This document shows positions 1 to 10,400 of a DNA stretch of 64,000 nucleotides, in pieces. Position numbers and translations under genes: made by a program. The notes beneath the pieces were generated by a model. The model searched no databases. It saw only the letters and a list, made by a program, of their open reading frames with translations, and was not told the DNA's origin. Source of the stretch: Jaenimonas drosophilae (taxonomy: Eukaryota > Euglenozoa > Kinetoplastea > Trypanosomatida > Trypanosomatidae); the NCBI GenBank assembly GCA_030849065.1, contig JASAON010001655.1:62001-126000 (forward strand), written 5' to 3'. Numbering within the stretch: position 1 is the first letter of the stretch; each line of letters starts with the position of its first letter.

Positions 1-3000
1 GATGCCGTGGATGGCACTACCCAGCACTCCACCTACGTGGCGCGTGCGATGGAGAATGAATTCCGCAGCAAGAGCTCCGACTATCCAATGGGCTATGAGT
101 ACGACCCAAGAATGGACCGACCCCTGAGAAGCCTGGGTAGCCCACGTGGGGCGGCCTTGGTGGAACACACCGCACGACCCGTCGCACAGCAACAGCGTGA
201 GGACCGCTACGACGCGGTGGAGACGGCAATGATGGAGGCATCCGTGGAGGAACCCCAGACAGAGCGCACGGTGACTGTGGCACGCCGACGTGTGGAGGAG
301 ATCCACTCACTCACGGTGTCCCCATCACCCAAGTTCTCAGGCTTTGCCGGCAAACCGCTCTTCCGGGTTGAAGAAGAAGACGATCTTGCTGACCGTCGTG
401 GTGCTCCTGTGGAGCCGACGATCCGCCAGGAAGCTACCCGGGTGATCTCGCAGCGACAAGTTTTCGGCTGGTCCATTTGTGCTGGAGAGAGCACCGGGGT
501 ACGTTCCTCCACAACCACCTCCATCTCCCACGAAGACTTCCTGCCCATGGGCTACGACGTGGACCTCCCCTTTGACCGCGCTGACCGCACACGCAAGCTG
601 CTGTCGCTCAGCCACTACAGCCGCATGCGTGATGGTGATCGCACAGGAACCGCCTCGCGAAGTAGCTTTGCCAACAAGTTCTCCACCATGTCGATGCACG
701 GTGGGGCGGTGCAGGACAGCCAGGCGGATGTTCCACGCTCCGCTGTGTGCCATGTGCCTCCTGAGAATCTCCTCAAGGCGAGCAGCAGCAGCAGTGTCCC
801 GCTCAACCAGCGTAGCCTCCTCGGACCAGGTGTTCTCCTTTCCCACTCATCGGTGCGAGATGGACTGAAGGGCCGCAGCTTCGAGCGTGATGAGACCCCC
901 GAGTTGCGTGCCATCCGCTCTGTTCAGGATTCCTCCTCTTCGATGGAGGTGCTGCGCTATGGTGGCGGCCGTCAGATGAACATGAGTGGCCCGCGCCAGG
1001 ACGACAACTTCCTCGAGATTGGAAAAGAACCCGCACTTGTGCCCTCGCGTGGGCCAAGGACGGGCCACTCCTTTCTCCGCATGACAGGCCCACGCTCGAT
1101 GGAGCTGACTACCGCGTCGGGCGTGTCTCTGGAGGCTCGTGTCTCGGCTTCTGCCTCGTGCTACCCGATGATGTACGAAATGGACTCCAAGTTTGAGCGC
1201 CAGAAGGAAGAGTTGGTGGTGTCGGATAGTGCCGTGCTGGACAGCCCACGCACCGCCTTCGCACACTTGCTCGCCGCCATCCAGGAAGAGGAGGAGATGG
1301 CGATGCAACAGCTGCGCGGCGAATGCCCGTCCTTGGCGACTGGCACTCCCCTGCAGAGTTCCGTGGCGTCGTCGGTGGTGGTACGGGCAGAGACCGCAGT
1401 GCTTCCAACCTCATGGGAGGATCAGATTCCTGCCTTTGCTACCGACCATGCGGTGTTCCTCGAGGGGGATGAGTGGGGCACGGTCCTTCTCCGCGCGGGC
1501 GATGAGGGAATTATCGCGGCCGGGTCACGGGACTTGTCCAGGGCCATTGGCATTGAGGAGAGGCTCATCAAGGTGGAGGCACCCCAGGTCTCCTCCGCTG
1601 GTTTGTACCTGCACTTCCAAGTGCACCATGGCGATCAGCTCACGATGGAGTACGTGGATGATCAGGTGGACCAAGGCACCCTTTCTTATCTCTGGTCGGT
1701 TTACTATCAGTACGCCCTCGCTCCTTCGGCGTCGATGCGGATGATGCGCCCCTTCCAAGGGGGCCGCTGGGCCCGACTGCAGCAGTGCGACCCCGATGAG
1801 GTACGACGTGTCTTTGCCGATGAAACAGCAGCTCTCCTGGGTATCCCGACCGATCATGTTCAGGTGATGGACATGACCCACGACCATCACATTGACTTCG
1901 CCGCCCTCTTTGGCGAGGAGCGACAGCTTGCGCAACAGCGCGTACTCATTGCGACCTTCGACTACCCAATGCTTCACCAACTCGTGGCTGGTGCACGCGT
2001 GGAGACCGTTGGACCCAAGAGCTCCGTGCTGACGGCGGCACAGGCTCGTGCCAGCGTGCCTCGATTCCAGGGATTCGAGCAGAGCATGATGAGCCAGTTC
2101 TCGTGCCCTGCACCCGACATCGGCACGCGTCGGGAAGTGTGGGTCCACCAACCTCAGTGGCGTCCACCGCTGCGCTTCCGTACCATTGTGGAGCCGCCCA
2201 CATTCGTGAGTGAGATGCGTGCTGAGGAAAAGTACGCGTTAGAGCCTTCCGTTGTCATGCAGGAGGAGCACAGTGTGCAGTCGCCGATGCCCTTGGAGCG
2301 CGAACTCAGCCACTATGGGTGGATGATGCACAACCTGCGAGAAGATGTTATGCTTGCTAGGAAGGCAGGGATCTTAATTGCTCAGCCACGTGGACGCGCG
2401 CCACTGCGCTTCGGTAGGCTCATGGAGCCAGCCACATCCGTCATTGCGATGCGTGCAGATAGTCAGCGGTCTTCGCTGAGCTCTGGCATCATGAGGGGCT
2501 ATGATGCTCTCATGAACGACCCTCTGGTGAGTGAGTTCAGCGACTGCGACTTCTTGATCCATAACCGTCGCTCTGACGTCCTGATTGCGAAGTCTTCTGG
2601 AGTTCCCATTGCGCAGCCGCTTGGGCGTCCACCTCTACGTTTCCGCACGCTCATGGAGCCTGCCACACAAGTGATGGCGATGCGTGCCGGGAGCGAGATA
2701 GCTTCTATACCGTCAGCAATTATGAAGCAGTACGATGCTCTCATGAACGATCCTCTCGTACACGAGTTCAGCGATTGCAACTTCTTGATACATAATCTCC
2801 CTTCTGACACGATTGTTGCCAGGGAAGCAGGGATCTTGATCACTCAGCCACTTTGCCGTCCGCCACTCCGTCGATCTTCGTTCATGGAGCCAGCCACTTC
2901 CATCATTGCGATGCGCGCAGGTAGTCAGAGGTCTTCGCTGAACTCTGGCATCATGAGGGGCTATGATGCTCTCATGAACGACCCTCTGGTGAGTGAGTTC

Positions 3001-6000
3001 AGCGACTGCGACTTCTTGATCCATAACCGTCGCTCTGACCCCATTGTTCTGCGAAGAGGAGCTTCCACCATTTACCAACACTCATGGCGAGCCCAAATGC
3101 GCTTCCGCACGCTCATCGAACCACCCACCTCGGTGGTGGCGTTGCGTGCAGAAAGTGAGTGTGTTTCATTGCCGTCTGCGGTGATCCATGACTATGGCAA
3201 GTTGATGGGTGATTCACTGGTGCGTGAGTTCAGCGACTGCGACTGGATGGTACACAATCAGCGCTCCGATGCCATGCTTGCCATCAAGAAGATCCAGCCT
3301 ATCACCCAAACACTTCGACGTGCACCGATGCGCTTCCGGACCCTCATGGAGTCGGCCACCTTGGTGGCTGCGATGCACGCAGAAAGCGAGGCCGCTTCCT
3401 TGCATTCCGCGTGCATCAGCGACTACGGGGCTCTGATGAACGACTCACTGGTCCATGAATTCAGCGATTGCGAGTGGCTGATCCACAACGTTCGGGCAGA
3501 CCTGTACATCACCCAGATTCCTGTGGTGACGATTAGGCAGAAGATGGTGCAGGCACCAGTGAAGCAGAGCACCTGGACAGCCGACGCCGTGGCACCCTTT
3601 GGGCAACGCGCGACGCCAAAGGTGAGCTGCCCCATCTCGGTGGTTGTGGTCTCTCAGAAGCCCAAGCGCCCACCCTTTCGCTACCACTCCATGCGAGGAA
3701 GTGAGGTGGGGCCTGTGGTGGCACAGAAAGAACGTCAGGAGGAGCGTCCACTGAGCGGAGCCGAGCAGTGGGTTGAGGTTGCGAAGCATGAGGCCAGCAC
3801 CCGGAACTCTTCCTCCCACTCAGTGTATTTTGATGGCCCAAAATGGAAGTCACTCCTGCAGAAGCGACGTGGGGAAGTGGAGTCTGCCTTCTGCCGCGAC
3901 ATCGCGGCGGCGGTGAAGGTGCCGCTGGACAACGTCATGGTGGACCATGCGGAGTACGCCGATGGCATGCTGATGAGCTACACGGTCCTTCACCCCGATT
4001 CCATCACCCCAGCCATGATCAGCGAGTGCGTCAGTCAGAGCCCCATGGAGGACACCTGGGCCTTGTACGATGGGTCCAGGCGTTCACCGCCTCTTGAGAG
4101 TCACTCATTCCGCGTGCAGCTGCACGGCTCTGGCTGGGGTGAGGTGCTCTCCAACCACGCTGCGGAGTTAACCGCAGCCTTTGGCGAGGACGTGGAGTCC
4201 ATCCTGAAGGTTCCAGCGAGCTCACTCACAGACCAGAAGCTGTCCTTCCGCAAGGGACGACTGGAGATTCGCTTCGCTGCCGCACTTCCATCCTCCACTC
4301 GCAAGTCGGAGGCGTCCAAGCAGCTGGAGAAGGCCACCTTCGCAGGTACGTGGGAGCTCTATCGCCAGCTGCGCCAGGATGAACGCTTCATGGAATCAAC
4401 CAACCAGACCCAAGTGAAGTCGCGACGCGGCTCGGCAAGTGGGCTGGGCCGAAGCCAGCGCATCTACCACGAGGATGATCTCGGCATACCCACAGCCGTG
4501 GATGCCCTGGAGGCCATGGCTCACGAGAGCAGCGATGACGAGCGCTCTGGTCGCTCGCATGGCTTGCTCTTTGAGGGTGCCCACTGGGAGGAGATCATTC
4601 TCTTGCATCGTGACGCACTTCGCGCTGCCTTTGTTGAGGATGTTGCCATGTCCCTCGGACGACCTGCGAGTGCCGTACATGAGGTCACCCTTGAGTTGGT
4701 GTCAGGTGGCATGATGGCTCGCTTCATGGTGCATGCCCACGCCAAGCTACCTCCATCCTCCGTGACGGAGCGCATTCACGCCTACGATTTCCCCCGCACG
4801 TGGGCCTTTTTCCAATCCTGCGACCGCCTCTCCCTCCCCAGTGCCTCCCCAATGGAGCGAACCTTCAAGGGCGACCACTGGCCGAGAATCCTGCGACATC
4901 ATGCCAGCGCTGCGTTGAGGGCCTTTGTGGAGGACACCGCCGACTGTCTCGGACTCCTCCCCACATCGGTTCAGGTGAGCCGCTTTGCACCACGTGACAA
5001 CTCTGTGACCGTGCACTTTGAGGTGGATCTCGGGCACCACAGTGACTCCCGCAGCGACCCCCGTCTTGCCAACACCACCCTTCAAGACTACCCCTTCCCG
5101 AAGCTCATGACGCTCTATGACGACGTGAAGGAGGCCATCCTTCAGGAGGGCACCTCCCTTCGAAGCAGCAACGACTACAGCCAACCCTCCGAGGAGGAGT
5201 TCCTCTCACAGAGTGTCACAGTTCACTCCGTCTTTGTCCAGGGACCATGGCTCGAGCGGGCCAACATCATGTCCCACCTGGATGCCCTTCGTCGTGCCTT
5301 TGGCGATGACATCGCCACCATCACGGAGCTTCCACTGGAGAACATGGATTGGATCGAGCCCGTTGTCTTTGATGACGGCATGCTCCTCAGTTATGTCGTA
5401 CGCCACGCCGCGGCTGTCAACACCGGCGCCATTGATAAGCTCGTTGACCGTTCCCCACTCACCTCCACCTGGAAGCTCTTTGACTGCCTCGTTGGCAACC
5501 ACGACATGGCCCCCATGCAACACTTCTCCTCCTACTCCAGCGCAAGACGAGAGTCCACGAGCCGTATGCTGGCTACCCACCCCGACTCATGCTGCTTTAC
5601 GATGCACTTTGATGGCGCGGCCTGGCCAGCTCTGCTGGAACAACAGGCGGATGAGGTGCGCCGTCGCTTTGAGGAGGACGCCACCACTGCCTTGGCAGCC
5701 CACACGGGGTCGGACAAGAACAGCAACGAAGCCGTCGCCCTTAGTGTCGTGCCGTTGACCAACGGCATGTTTGTGCACTACGCCGTGCCAGAGTGGCTTG
5801 GAACCTCTGAGGCAGACCTGGACAAGAAGATTGCTCATTACGACTTCCCTCTGACGTGGGAGCTCTTCGACAGCTTTAGCCAGGAGGTCGATCCAGTGCA
5901 CTCACAGTACTCCCCACGTCTGATGGAGGTGGAAAGCGCGCGGAAGCCTCTTCGCGCGGAGCAGACGACGCTGGCCTACGACAGCACCCACATGCGGAAG

Positions 6001-6612
6001 CCCACCAAGCACAAGGACGACAAGCGCCGCCATGACAGAAGCACCGAGGCGCACTCCAATGACAGCAACAACCCTCAACATGCCAACTCCATCTTCATCA
6101 ACAGCGCCGTACTCCACGATGAGCCCCGTTTCGACGCCAGAGAAAGCAAACTCGTGTTCTACTCCGTGCCTGAGGACTTGCGACAGTCACCGAGCCCCAT
6201 GAGCTCTAGTGAGGGCATTGACCGACGCCCGTCGTGGATCAGTGCCAAGGAGATGCGTAGCAGTGAGTCGAGGTACCATGCCCCGACTGCCGTCATTCCG
6301 CTACTGTCCCAGACCATTAGCCGTGAACAGGAGTCGACCCTTGGTACGAGTGTCAGTCCCTCGCCGGCCAACTCCACCTCCCACCCATACAGCCAAAAGC
6401 TGAGTAGCCCATCCTACGCACCGGATGGTCTTTTCCGAGAAACGTGGGAAATCAATAACGCAGGTGGCCAGTCTTCCTCTCCGACAGTGAATGGATTTGT
6501 GGTGCGTCCCAGCGATCAACTTCAGTTGTTGCTGCATCGGCTGACAGACGTGGAAGAGATCATGCGTCAGCGCTACGCTGACTACAAGGGATCCTTGACT
6601 AGCCCCAAATGA
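1..6612 (+). CDS. Giant FAZ1-like multidomain protein, 5'-truncated by window edge (gene 1)
   Basis: The frame is open from base 1 (GAT GCC GTG...), so the true ATG lies to the left; more than 2200 codons are visible, ending in TGA. The protein carries eight copies of the ~88-residue H-x-V-x-F-x-G-x-x-W ... F-P-x-T-W-x-L-Y domain, at about 1438-1700, 1740-1975, 3808-4075, 4100-4370, 4552-4815, 4855-5120, 5218-5480 and 5596-5870. Between the second and third copies lies an array of six ~77-residue repeats (2161-3550). The first ~1400 bases and last ~700 bases encode Ser-, Arg- and Met-rich low-complexity sequence with no recognised domain. No signal peptide or membrane segment is seen. The domain resembles that of kinetoplastid flagellar attachment zone proteins (family knowledge from memory). 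A structural role in the flagellar or subpellicular cytoskeleton is inference. Confidence 0.85.
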   Translation, partial: DAVDGTTQHSTYVARAMENEFRSKSSDYPMGYEYDPRMDRPLRSLGSPRGAALVEHTARPVAQQQREDRYDAVETAMMEASVEEPQTERTVTVARRRVEEIHSLTVSPSPKFSGFAGKPLFRVEEEDDLADRRGAPVEPTIRQEATRVISQRQVFGWSICAGESTGVRSSTTTSISHEDFLPMGYDVDLPFDRADRTRKLLSLSHYSRMRDGDRTGTASRSSFANKFSTMSMHGGAVQDSQADVPRSAVCHVPPENLLKASSSSSVPLNQRSLLGPGVLLSHSSVRDGLKGRSFERDETPELRAIRSVQDSSSSMEVLRYGGGRQMNMSGPRQDDNFLEIGKEPALVPSRGPRTGHSFLRMTGPRSMELTTASGVSLEARVSASASCYPMMYEMDSKFERQKEELVVSDSAVLDSPRTAFAHLLAAIQEEEEMAMQQLRGECPSLATGTPLQSSVASSVVVRAETAVLPTSWEDQIPAFATDHAVFLEGDEWGTVLLRAGDEGIIAAGSRDLSRAIGIEERLIKVEAPQVSSAGLYLHFQVHHGDQLTMEYVDDQVDQGTLSYLWSVYYQYALAPSASMRMMRPFQGGRWARLQQCDPDEVRRVFADETAALLGIPTDHVQVMDMTHDHHIDFAALFGEERQLAQQRVLIATFDYPMLHQLVAGARVETVGPKSSVLTAAQARASVPRFQGFEQSMMSQFSCPAPDIGTRREVWVHQPQWRPPLRFRTIVEPPTFVSEMRAEEKYALEPSVVMQEEHSVQSPMPLERELSHYGWMMHNLREDVMLARKAGILIAQPRGRAPLRFGRLMEPATSVIAMRADSQRSSLSSGIMRGYDALMNDPLVSEFSDCDFLIHNRRSDVLIAKSSGVPIAQPLGRPPLRFRTLMEPATQVMAMRAGSEIASIPSAIMKQYDALMNDPLVHEFSDCNFLIHNLPSDTIVAREAGILITQPLCRPPLRRSSFMEPATSIIAMRAGSQRSSLNSGIMRGYDALMNDPLVSEFSDCDFLIHNRRSDPIVLRRGASTIYQHSWRAQMRFRTLIEPPTSVVALRAESECVSLPSAVIHDYGKLMGDSLVREFSDCDWMVHNQRSDAMLAIKKIQPITQTLRRAPMRFRTLMESATLVAAMHAESEAASLHSACISDYGALMNDSLVHEFSDCEWLIHNVRADLYITQIPVVTIRQKMVQAPVKQSTWTADAVAPFGQRATPKVSCPISVVVVSQKPKRPPFRYHSMRGSEVGPVVAQKERQEERPLSGAEQWVEVAKHEASTRNSSSHSVYFDGPKWKSLLQKRRGEVESAFCRDIAAAVKVPLDNVMVDHAEYADGMLMSYTVLHPDSITPAMISECVSQSPMEDTWALYDGSRRSPPLESHSFRVQLHGSGWGEVLSNHAAELTAAFGEDVESILKVPASSLTDQKLSFRKGRLEIRFAAALPSSTRKSEASKQLEKATFAGTWELYRQLRQDERFMESTNQTQVKSRRGSASGLGRSQRIYHEDDLGIPTAVDALEAMAHESSDDERSGRSHGLLFEGAHWEEIILLHRDALRAAFVEDVAMSLGRPASAVHEVTLELVSGGMMARFMVHAHAKLPPSSVTERIHAYDFPRTWAFFQSCDRLSLPSASPMERTFKGDHWPRILRHHASAALRAFVEDTADCLGLLPTSVQVSRFAPRDNSVTVHFEVDLGHHSDSRSDPRLANTTLQDYPFPKLMTLYDDVKEAILQEGTSLRSSNDYSQPSEEEFLSQSVTVHSVFVQGPWLERANIMSHLDALRRAFGDDIATITELPLENMDWIEPVVFDDGMLLSYVVRHAAAVNTGAIDKLVDRSPLTSTWKLFDCLVGNHDMAPMQHFSSYSSARRESTSRMLATHPDSCCFTMHFDGAAWPALLEQQADEVRRRFEEDATTALAAHTGSDKNSNEAVALSVVPLTNGMFVHYAVPEWLGTSEADLDKKIAHYDFPLTWELFDSFSQEVDPVHSQYSPRLMEVESARKPLRAEQTTLAYDSTHMRKPTKHKDDKRRHDRSTEAHSNDSNNPQHANSIFINSAVLHDEPRFDARESKLVFYSVPEDLRQSPSPMSSSEGIDRRPSWISAKEMRSSESRYHAPTAVIPLLSQTISREQESTLGTSVSPSPANSTSHPYSQKLSSPSYAPDGLFRETWEINNAGGQSSSPTVNGFVVRPSDQLQLLLHRLTDVEEIMRQRYADYKGSLTSPK
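2161..3550 (+). repeat. Six ~77-aa (231-234 nt) tandem repeats inside gene 1
   Basis: Units begin near 2161, 2395, 2629, 2860, 3091 and 3322. Each starts R-x-P-x-R-F-R-T-L-M-E-P-A-T, continues with A-M-R-A-x-S, then Y-D-A-L-M-N-D-P-L-V and E-F-S-D-C-D-x-L-I-H-N. Units 2 and 4, which are not adjacent, are almost identical at DNA level over about 115 bases (2461-2577 and 2923-3037). This is protein-level repetition in frame, not a mobile element. Confidence 0.85.
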
Positions 6613-7408
6613 ACATCTTCCACACGCACACCGATCGTGAAGAGGTCGCATCTACTTTGATCCCATTTTTACCAAGCAAACGTTGTTTCGATTATCTATT
6701 TTTTCTTGTTTTTTTTTGCCGACGCCTTCAGATTTTTGGCTCACACTCTCCCTCAGACAGGTGCAACCATGATGCCTCCACCTCCGTTCACTTGCCACGC
6801 CACCCATAGAGATGTATTCCTTCTTGGTTGCAGTTTCTCCCTCTTTTTTTTTTCATTCGCAATCATCCTGTCATCAGGTGATGCAATAGAGCGTGTGTTT
6901 CCTTGACGATAATGTTGGTACGTAGCCAAACTTCCAGTGACATCCCTCCTCGGCGGAGTCGGATATAGAGAAAACTTCCATGACACCCTATCACATGAAC
7001 CCATGACATCTAACAACTCTGCAATGCGGGGTGCACGTGGTTGTTCTCGTGATGCGACTGATGTGTGGCCCATCCCTACCTCTTGTATTCCTCCACTTCT
7101 TTTTTCTTCTTCTTCTCTTCACCTCTTTTAGACGGACATCACGTACCCGTCGCGGCAAGTCATCCACACGACTGGGTGACCAGGGTGCGCATAAATAGCT
7201 TCATTTCTGACCGTTTACTTGTTTGCTCTTACCTTTTCTTAGCCTCTTTACAAGCCTCCATCCTTGTGGTGGTTGGCGCTGTGCCCACAGATTCATAGAC
7301 CCACGAAGACGTCGCTCTTCTCTTACGGCATCCACACTGACGTGCCACACAAGTGACTTGTCGAGGCCACTTCCCTCGCCGCGTGTTCGTCTTGGCACCA
7401 CATAGTCT
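6613..7408. other. Intergenic spacer between genes 1 and 2
   Basis: T/C-rich spacer of 796 bases with several T runs (for example 6693-6718 and 6845-6853) and long pyrimidine tracts (7088-7129, 7201-7240). ORFs here are short, out of step in codon use, and not supported. Polyadenylation of gene 1 and trans-splicing of gene 2 would be expected here in a kinetoplastid. Confidence 0.6.
7088..7131 (+). promoter_or_regulatory. Putative spliced-leader acceptor for gene 2
   Basis: A nearly pure pyrimidine tract of about 42 bases ends in the AG at 7130-7131, 277 bases before the ATG at 7409. A second candidate is the AG at 7241-7242 after another pyrimidine tract. This matches the kinetoplastid trans-splicing consensus; the choice between the two is not decidable from sequence. 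Confidence 0.4.
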
Positions 7409-10400
7409 ATGACCTCTCTCTTTGGCGTGACTGCCAACACCACCCTCAAGGACTACCCAACATCGGTTCGCCCAGAGGATGCATGCATTGTTACACGACA
7501 CAAGGTTGGTTTCAAGGGTGGGGAGTGGACGGAAATCATAGCTCACTGTGGAGATGAGGTGAAGGCAGCGTTTCGACGATGCACTGCTGAAGCCCTCCGC
7601 TCCTCGGAGGAGAATGTCTTTGATATCTTCTTCCGCACCGCGGAGTCCATGGTAGCCTACTGCTCCATTAGACACCCAAGTAAGTGTAGCAAGGCAAAGG
7701 TCAAGGAGGCCATAGCAACGTGCACCTACGCCGATGTCTGGAGGTTTTACTTTGAGGACTATTGGAGGGCACCCAACCCGAAACCTACTCCAGGTGCAAA
7801 AGGCTCTAGCAGCGGCAACAAGCCGTTGAAGGAGGGAGAGGTTCCTGAGGGAGAACACCGGGCAGTATTTCACGGACGACCATGGCTTCCACTTCTCAAC
7901 AAAAAGAAGGGTGACGTCAAGCAGGCCTTGAAGTCGGATGTAGCTACTGCTCTTGGTATCCCAGAACGAAGCGTTCATGGCTTCCAGTTCGACTTCAAGG
8001 GAGCTCTACACACGACAGTGAAGCTTCGCCCAACCCCGCAACTGAGTGGCAAGGACCCAGACGCCATCCTGGCCGATTATCCCTATCCCAAGATGTGGGA
8101 TCTCTACGAGAACAATCTCCCCCATGGCTTCCGTACGGGGGTCGCCGCACCAAATGGCGGCTACGTCCCCTTCCCTGACGAGGACCAGCGGGCGGCCGCT
8201 GACAACGCCTCTCAAGGGCCCTCTGGCGGACGAACATCTCCTGGTGGAGCGCTCTCCAAGGGCACTAATGGCATGGCCTCCAGCGATCGGTTTGGTCGCG
8301 GCACCTCTCCAAGTGGACGAAGCGGCCGCGGCAACTCAGCGAGTGCTCGGCGCGACCGTGGCAACTCCCCTAGCTTAGTTAGTGGCCCCGGAAACGCCCT
8401 CGGGTCACGTCGTGGCCCTGCTGACTCTCCTAGCAAAGCAAGCGCTCTAGGCAATTCTCTTGCCAACCGCTATGGACGTCGCAACTCGCCCAGTGGGGTG
8501 TCCTCAGCTTATCCGGCCAGTTTAGAGCTGGCAGGCCAGTCGCTCATGTCCAAGGACCCTGAGCCTGTCATTGCACCCATCCGAGGACCCCGGGCGGATG
8601 ACCAGCACATTATCCGCTTGAATGGAAAGCGTTGGCCAACGATCATTGAGCAAAACCCCGATGAGCTGCTCCATGCCTTTGTGGATGATGTGGCGGCTGC
8701 GGCTGAGGTGAACCCAACCCACGTCCTGTCGGTGACCTTTCAGCGCACCAGATTTGTGGGAACGGTCCAACTCGAGCACAGCACCTCCACCACCAACGAG
8801 GCTGTGGACGTTGCCTTGCACAAGTATCACTACCCTCGGACATGGGACCTCTACCATCGCATGATGCAGAGTGACTACTACAAAGGCTTCGTGAAGAAGC
8901 CCTCACGCTACTTTGTTGTGAATGAAAAGACAAAAAAGCTCGACTGGGACAAGAAACGCAAGCCCCTTGGGGACTACATCCCACACATTCCTCGTAGTGC
9001 ACGCGACGCAGAAGATCGCGGCCTTGGTGACGACGACGAGGATCTTGCCAATCCCTTTGACGCACCCTTGGAGGATCCACCACACACAAGCCGACCAGAC
9101 CTGGACTCCGACTCGCACCCCTTTTCCAACTTTGCCCCAGGTTCCATGCCTGCCTCGGTTCCACACGCTGGCGCAACAGGAGCATCACCCGCTGCTGCTG
9201 CAGAACCTCAGCTTCACCGATCTGAAAACGGAGAGCCGTACACGATTGGGGAAATGAACTACCACGAACTCGGTGGAACACTTGGGCCTGGCATCACGAG
9301 CGTTGTGGCCCTCTCCCCTAGCCTCAGAGCACGAGCAGGTGCTGGCGATCCGGCTGCTGCTAAACCGGCAGCTGACACCACAGAAGGAGCAGCAAACGAT
9401 GCTACAGCCGCTGAGGAAAAAGGAGATTCTGCGGGCCCACTTCGTGCAAGTGAGAAGGAAAGCGCTCAGCGTCGCCGATCACCCTCTCCAGCAACCAGGA
9501 CGACCTCGCCTCAACCTGATCCCCGGTCGCCCACCGCAGCTCACGATCCCGACCAGTCATCCAAGCACAGCCCATCGAAATCCTCCCACAAAACCAAATC
9601 TAGCACTTCCAAATCAAGGTCCACGCTTAGTAGACCTCGTGAGGATTCGAGCGAAACGGAAGAGGAGCCGGAGGACGAGGAGGAGCCAGAGCCCGTGGAT
9701 GATCCCCGCTACGTGGTTCATGAGAGCTTGGTTGGCCGAAAGTACCGCGCTCGCAAGTACAACCTCCGTGGCCCGATTAAGTCGTCCGAGTACCTGATTC
9801 GGTTTGCTGCCCCACTGTGGGGCAATGCGCATGAGACGATGGAGCCACAGTTGCGTAAGGCAACCGCGGAGGATATTCTGGATGCCACTGGATTTCCGGT
9901 TCGCAGCCTTGAGTACCTCCGACACACGAGCGATGGCGGCATCCTGACGGCCTATGCACGACTCTCCCACACCATGGCCCCCACCAAGGTGGAGGGCAAG
10001 CTGAAGAAGAGCATTTTCCCACAGACGTGGAAGCTGTACTTCCCGATTGCTCGGAGCGCGGAGAAGGAACGACAGATTGTTACCCGACACACGGTAAAGC
10101 TCTATGGTCCGGACTGGGATCTCGTGATGGAGCACCACTTCGAGGCCCTCAACGAGGCCCTTCGTGATGATGTTTCTTCAGCCTTTGCCATCCACCCTCG
10201 TGATGTCAAGCGCATCAAGGTGTCGGGGTGCATGAGCGTTCAACTCGATGTGGAACACTCCAACATGGTGAGTGGAGACAACGTGCTCGCTGCCTGCCCC
10301 TTCACCAAGACGCGTAGCTTGTACGAGCCACGCCCTGCACATACACCGGATTTGGAGGCCTCTGGACATACCGCCCCGATGGATTCCATCGACACCCCCA

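Noticed and set aside
8932..8997. In-phase A_AAA_AAG slippery heptamer (8932-8938) in gene 2
   Set aside because: The -1 frame stops at TAG 8995-8997 after about 20 codons, and gene 2 continues normally in frame 0. No long stem at the right distance was noticed. It serves as a control: the heptamer alone is not enough.
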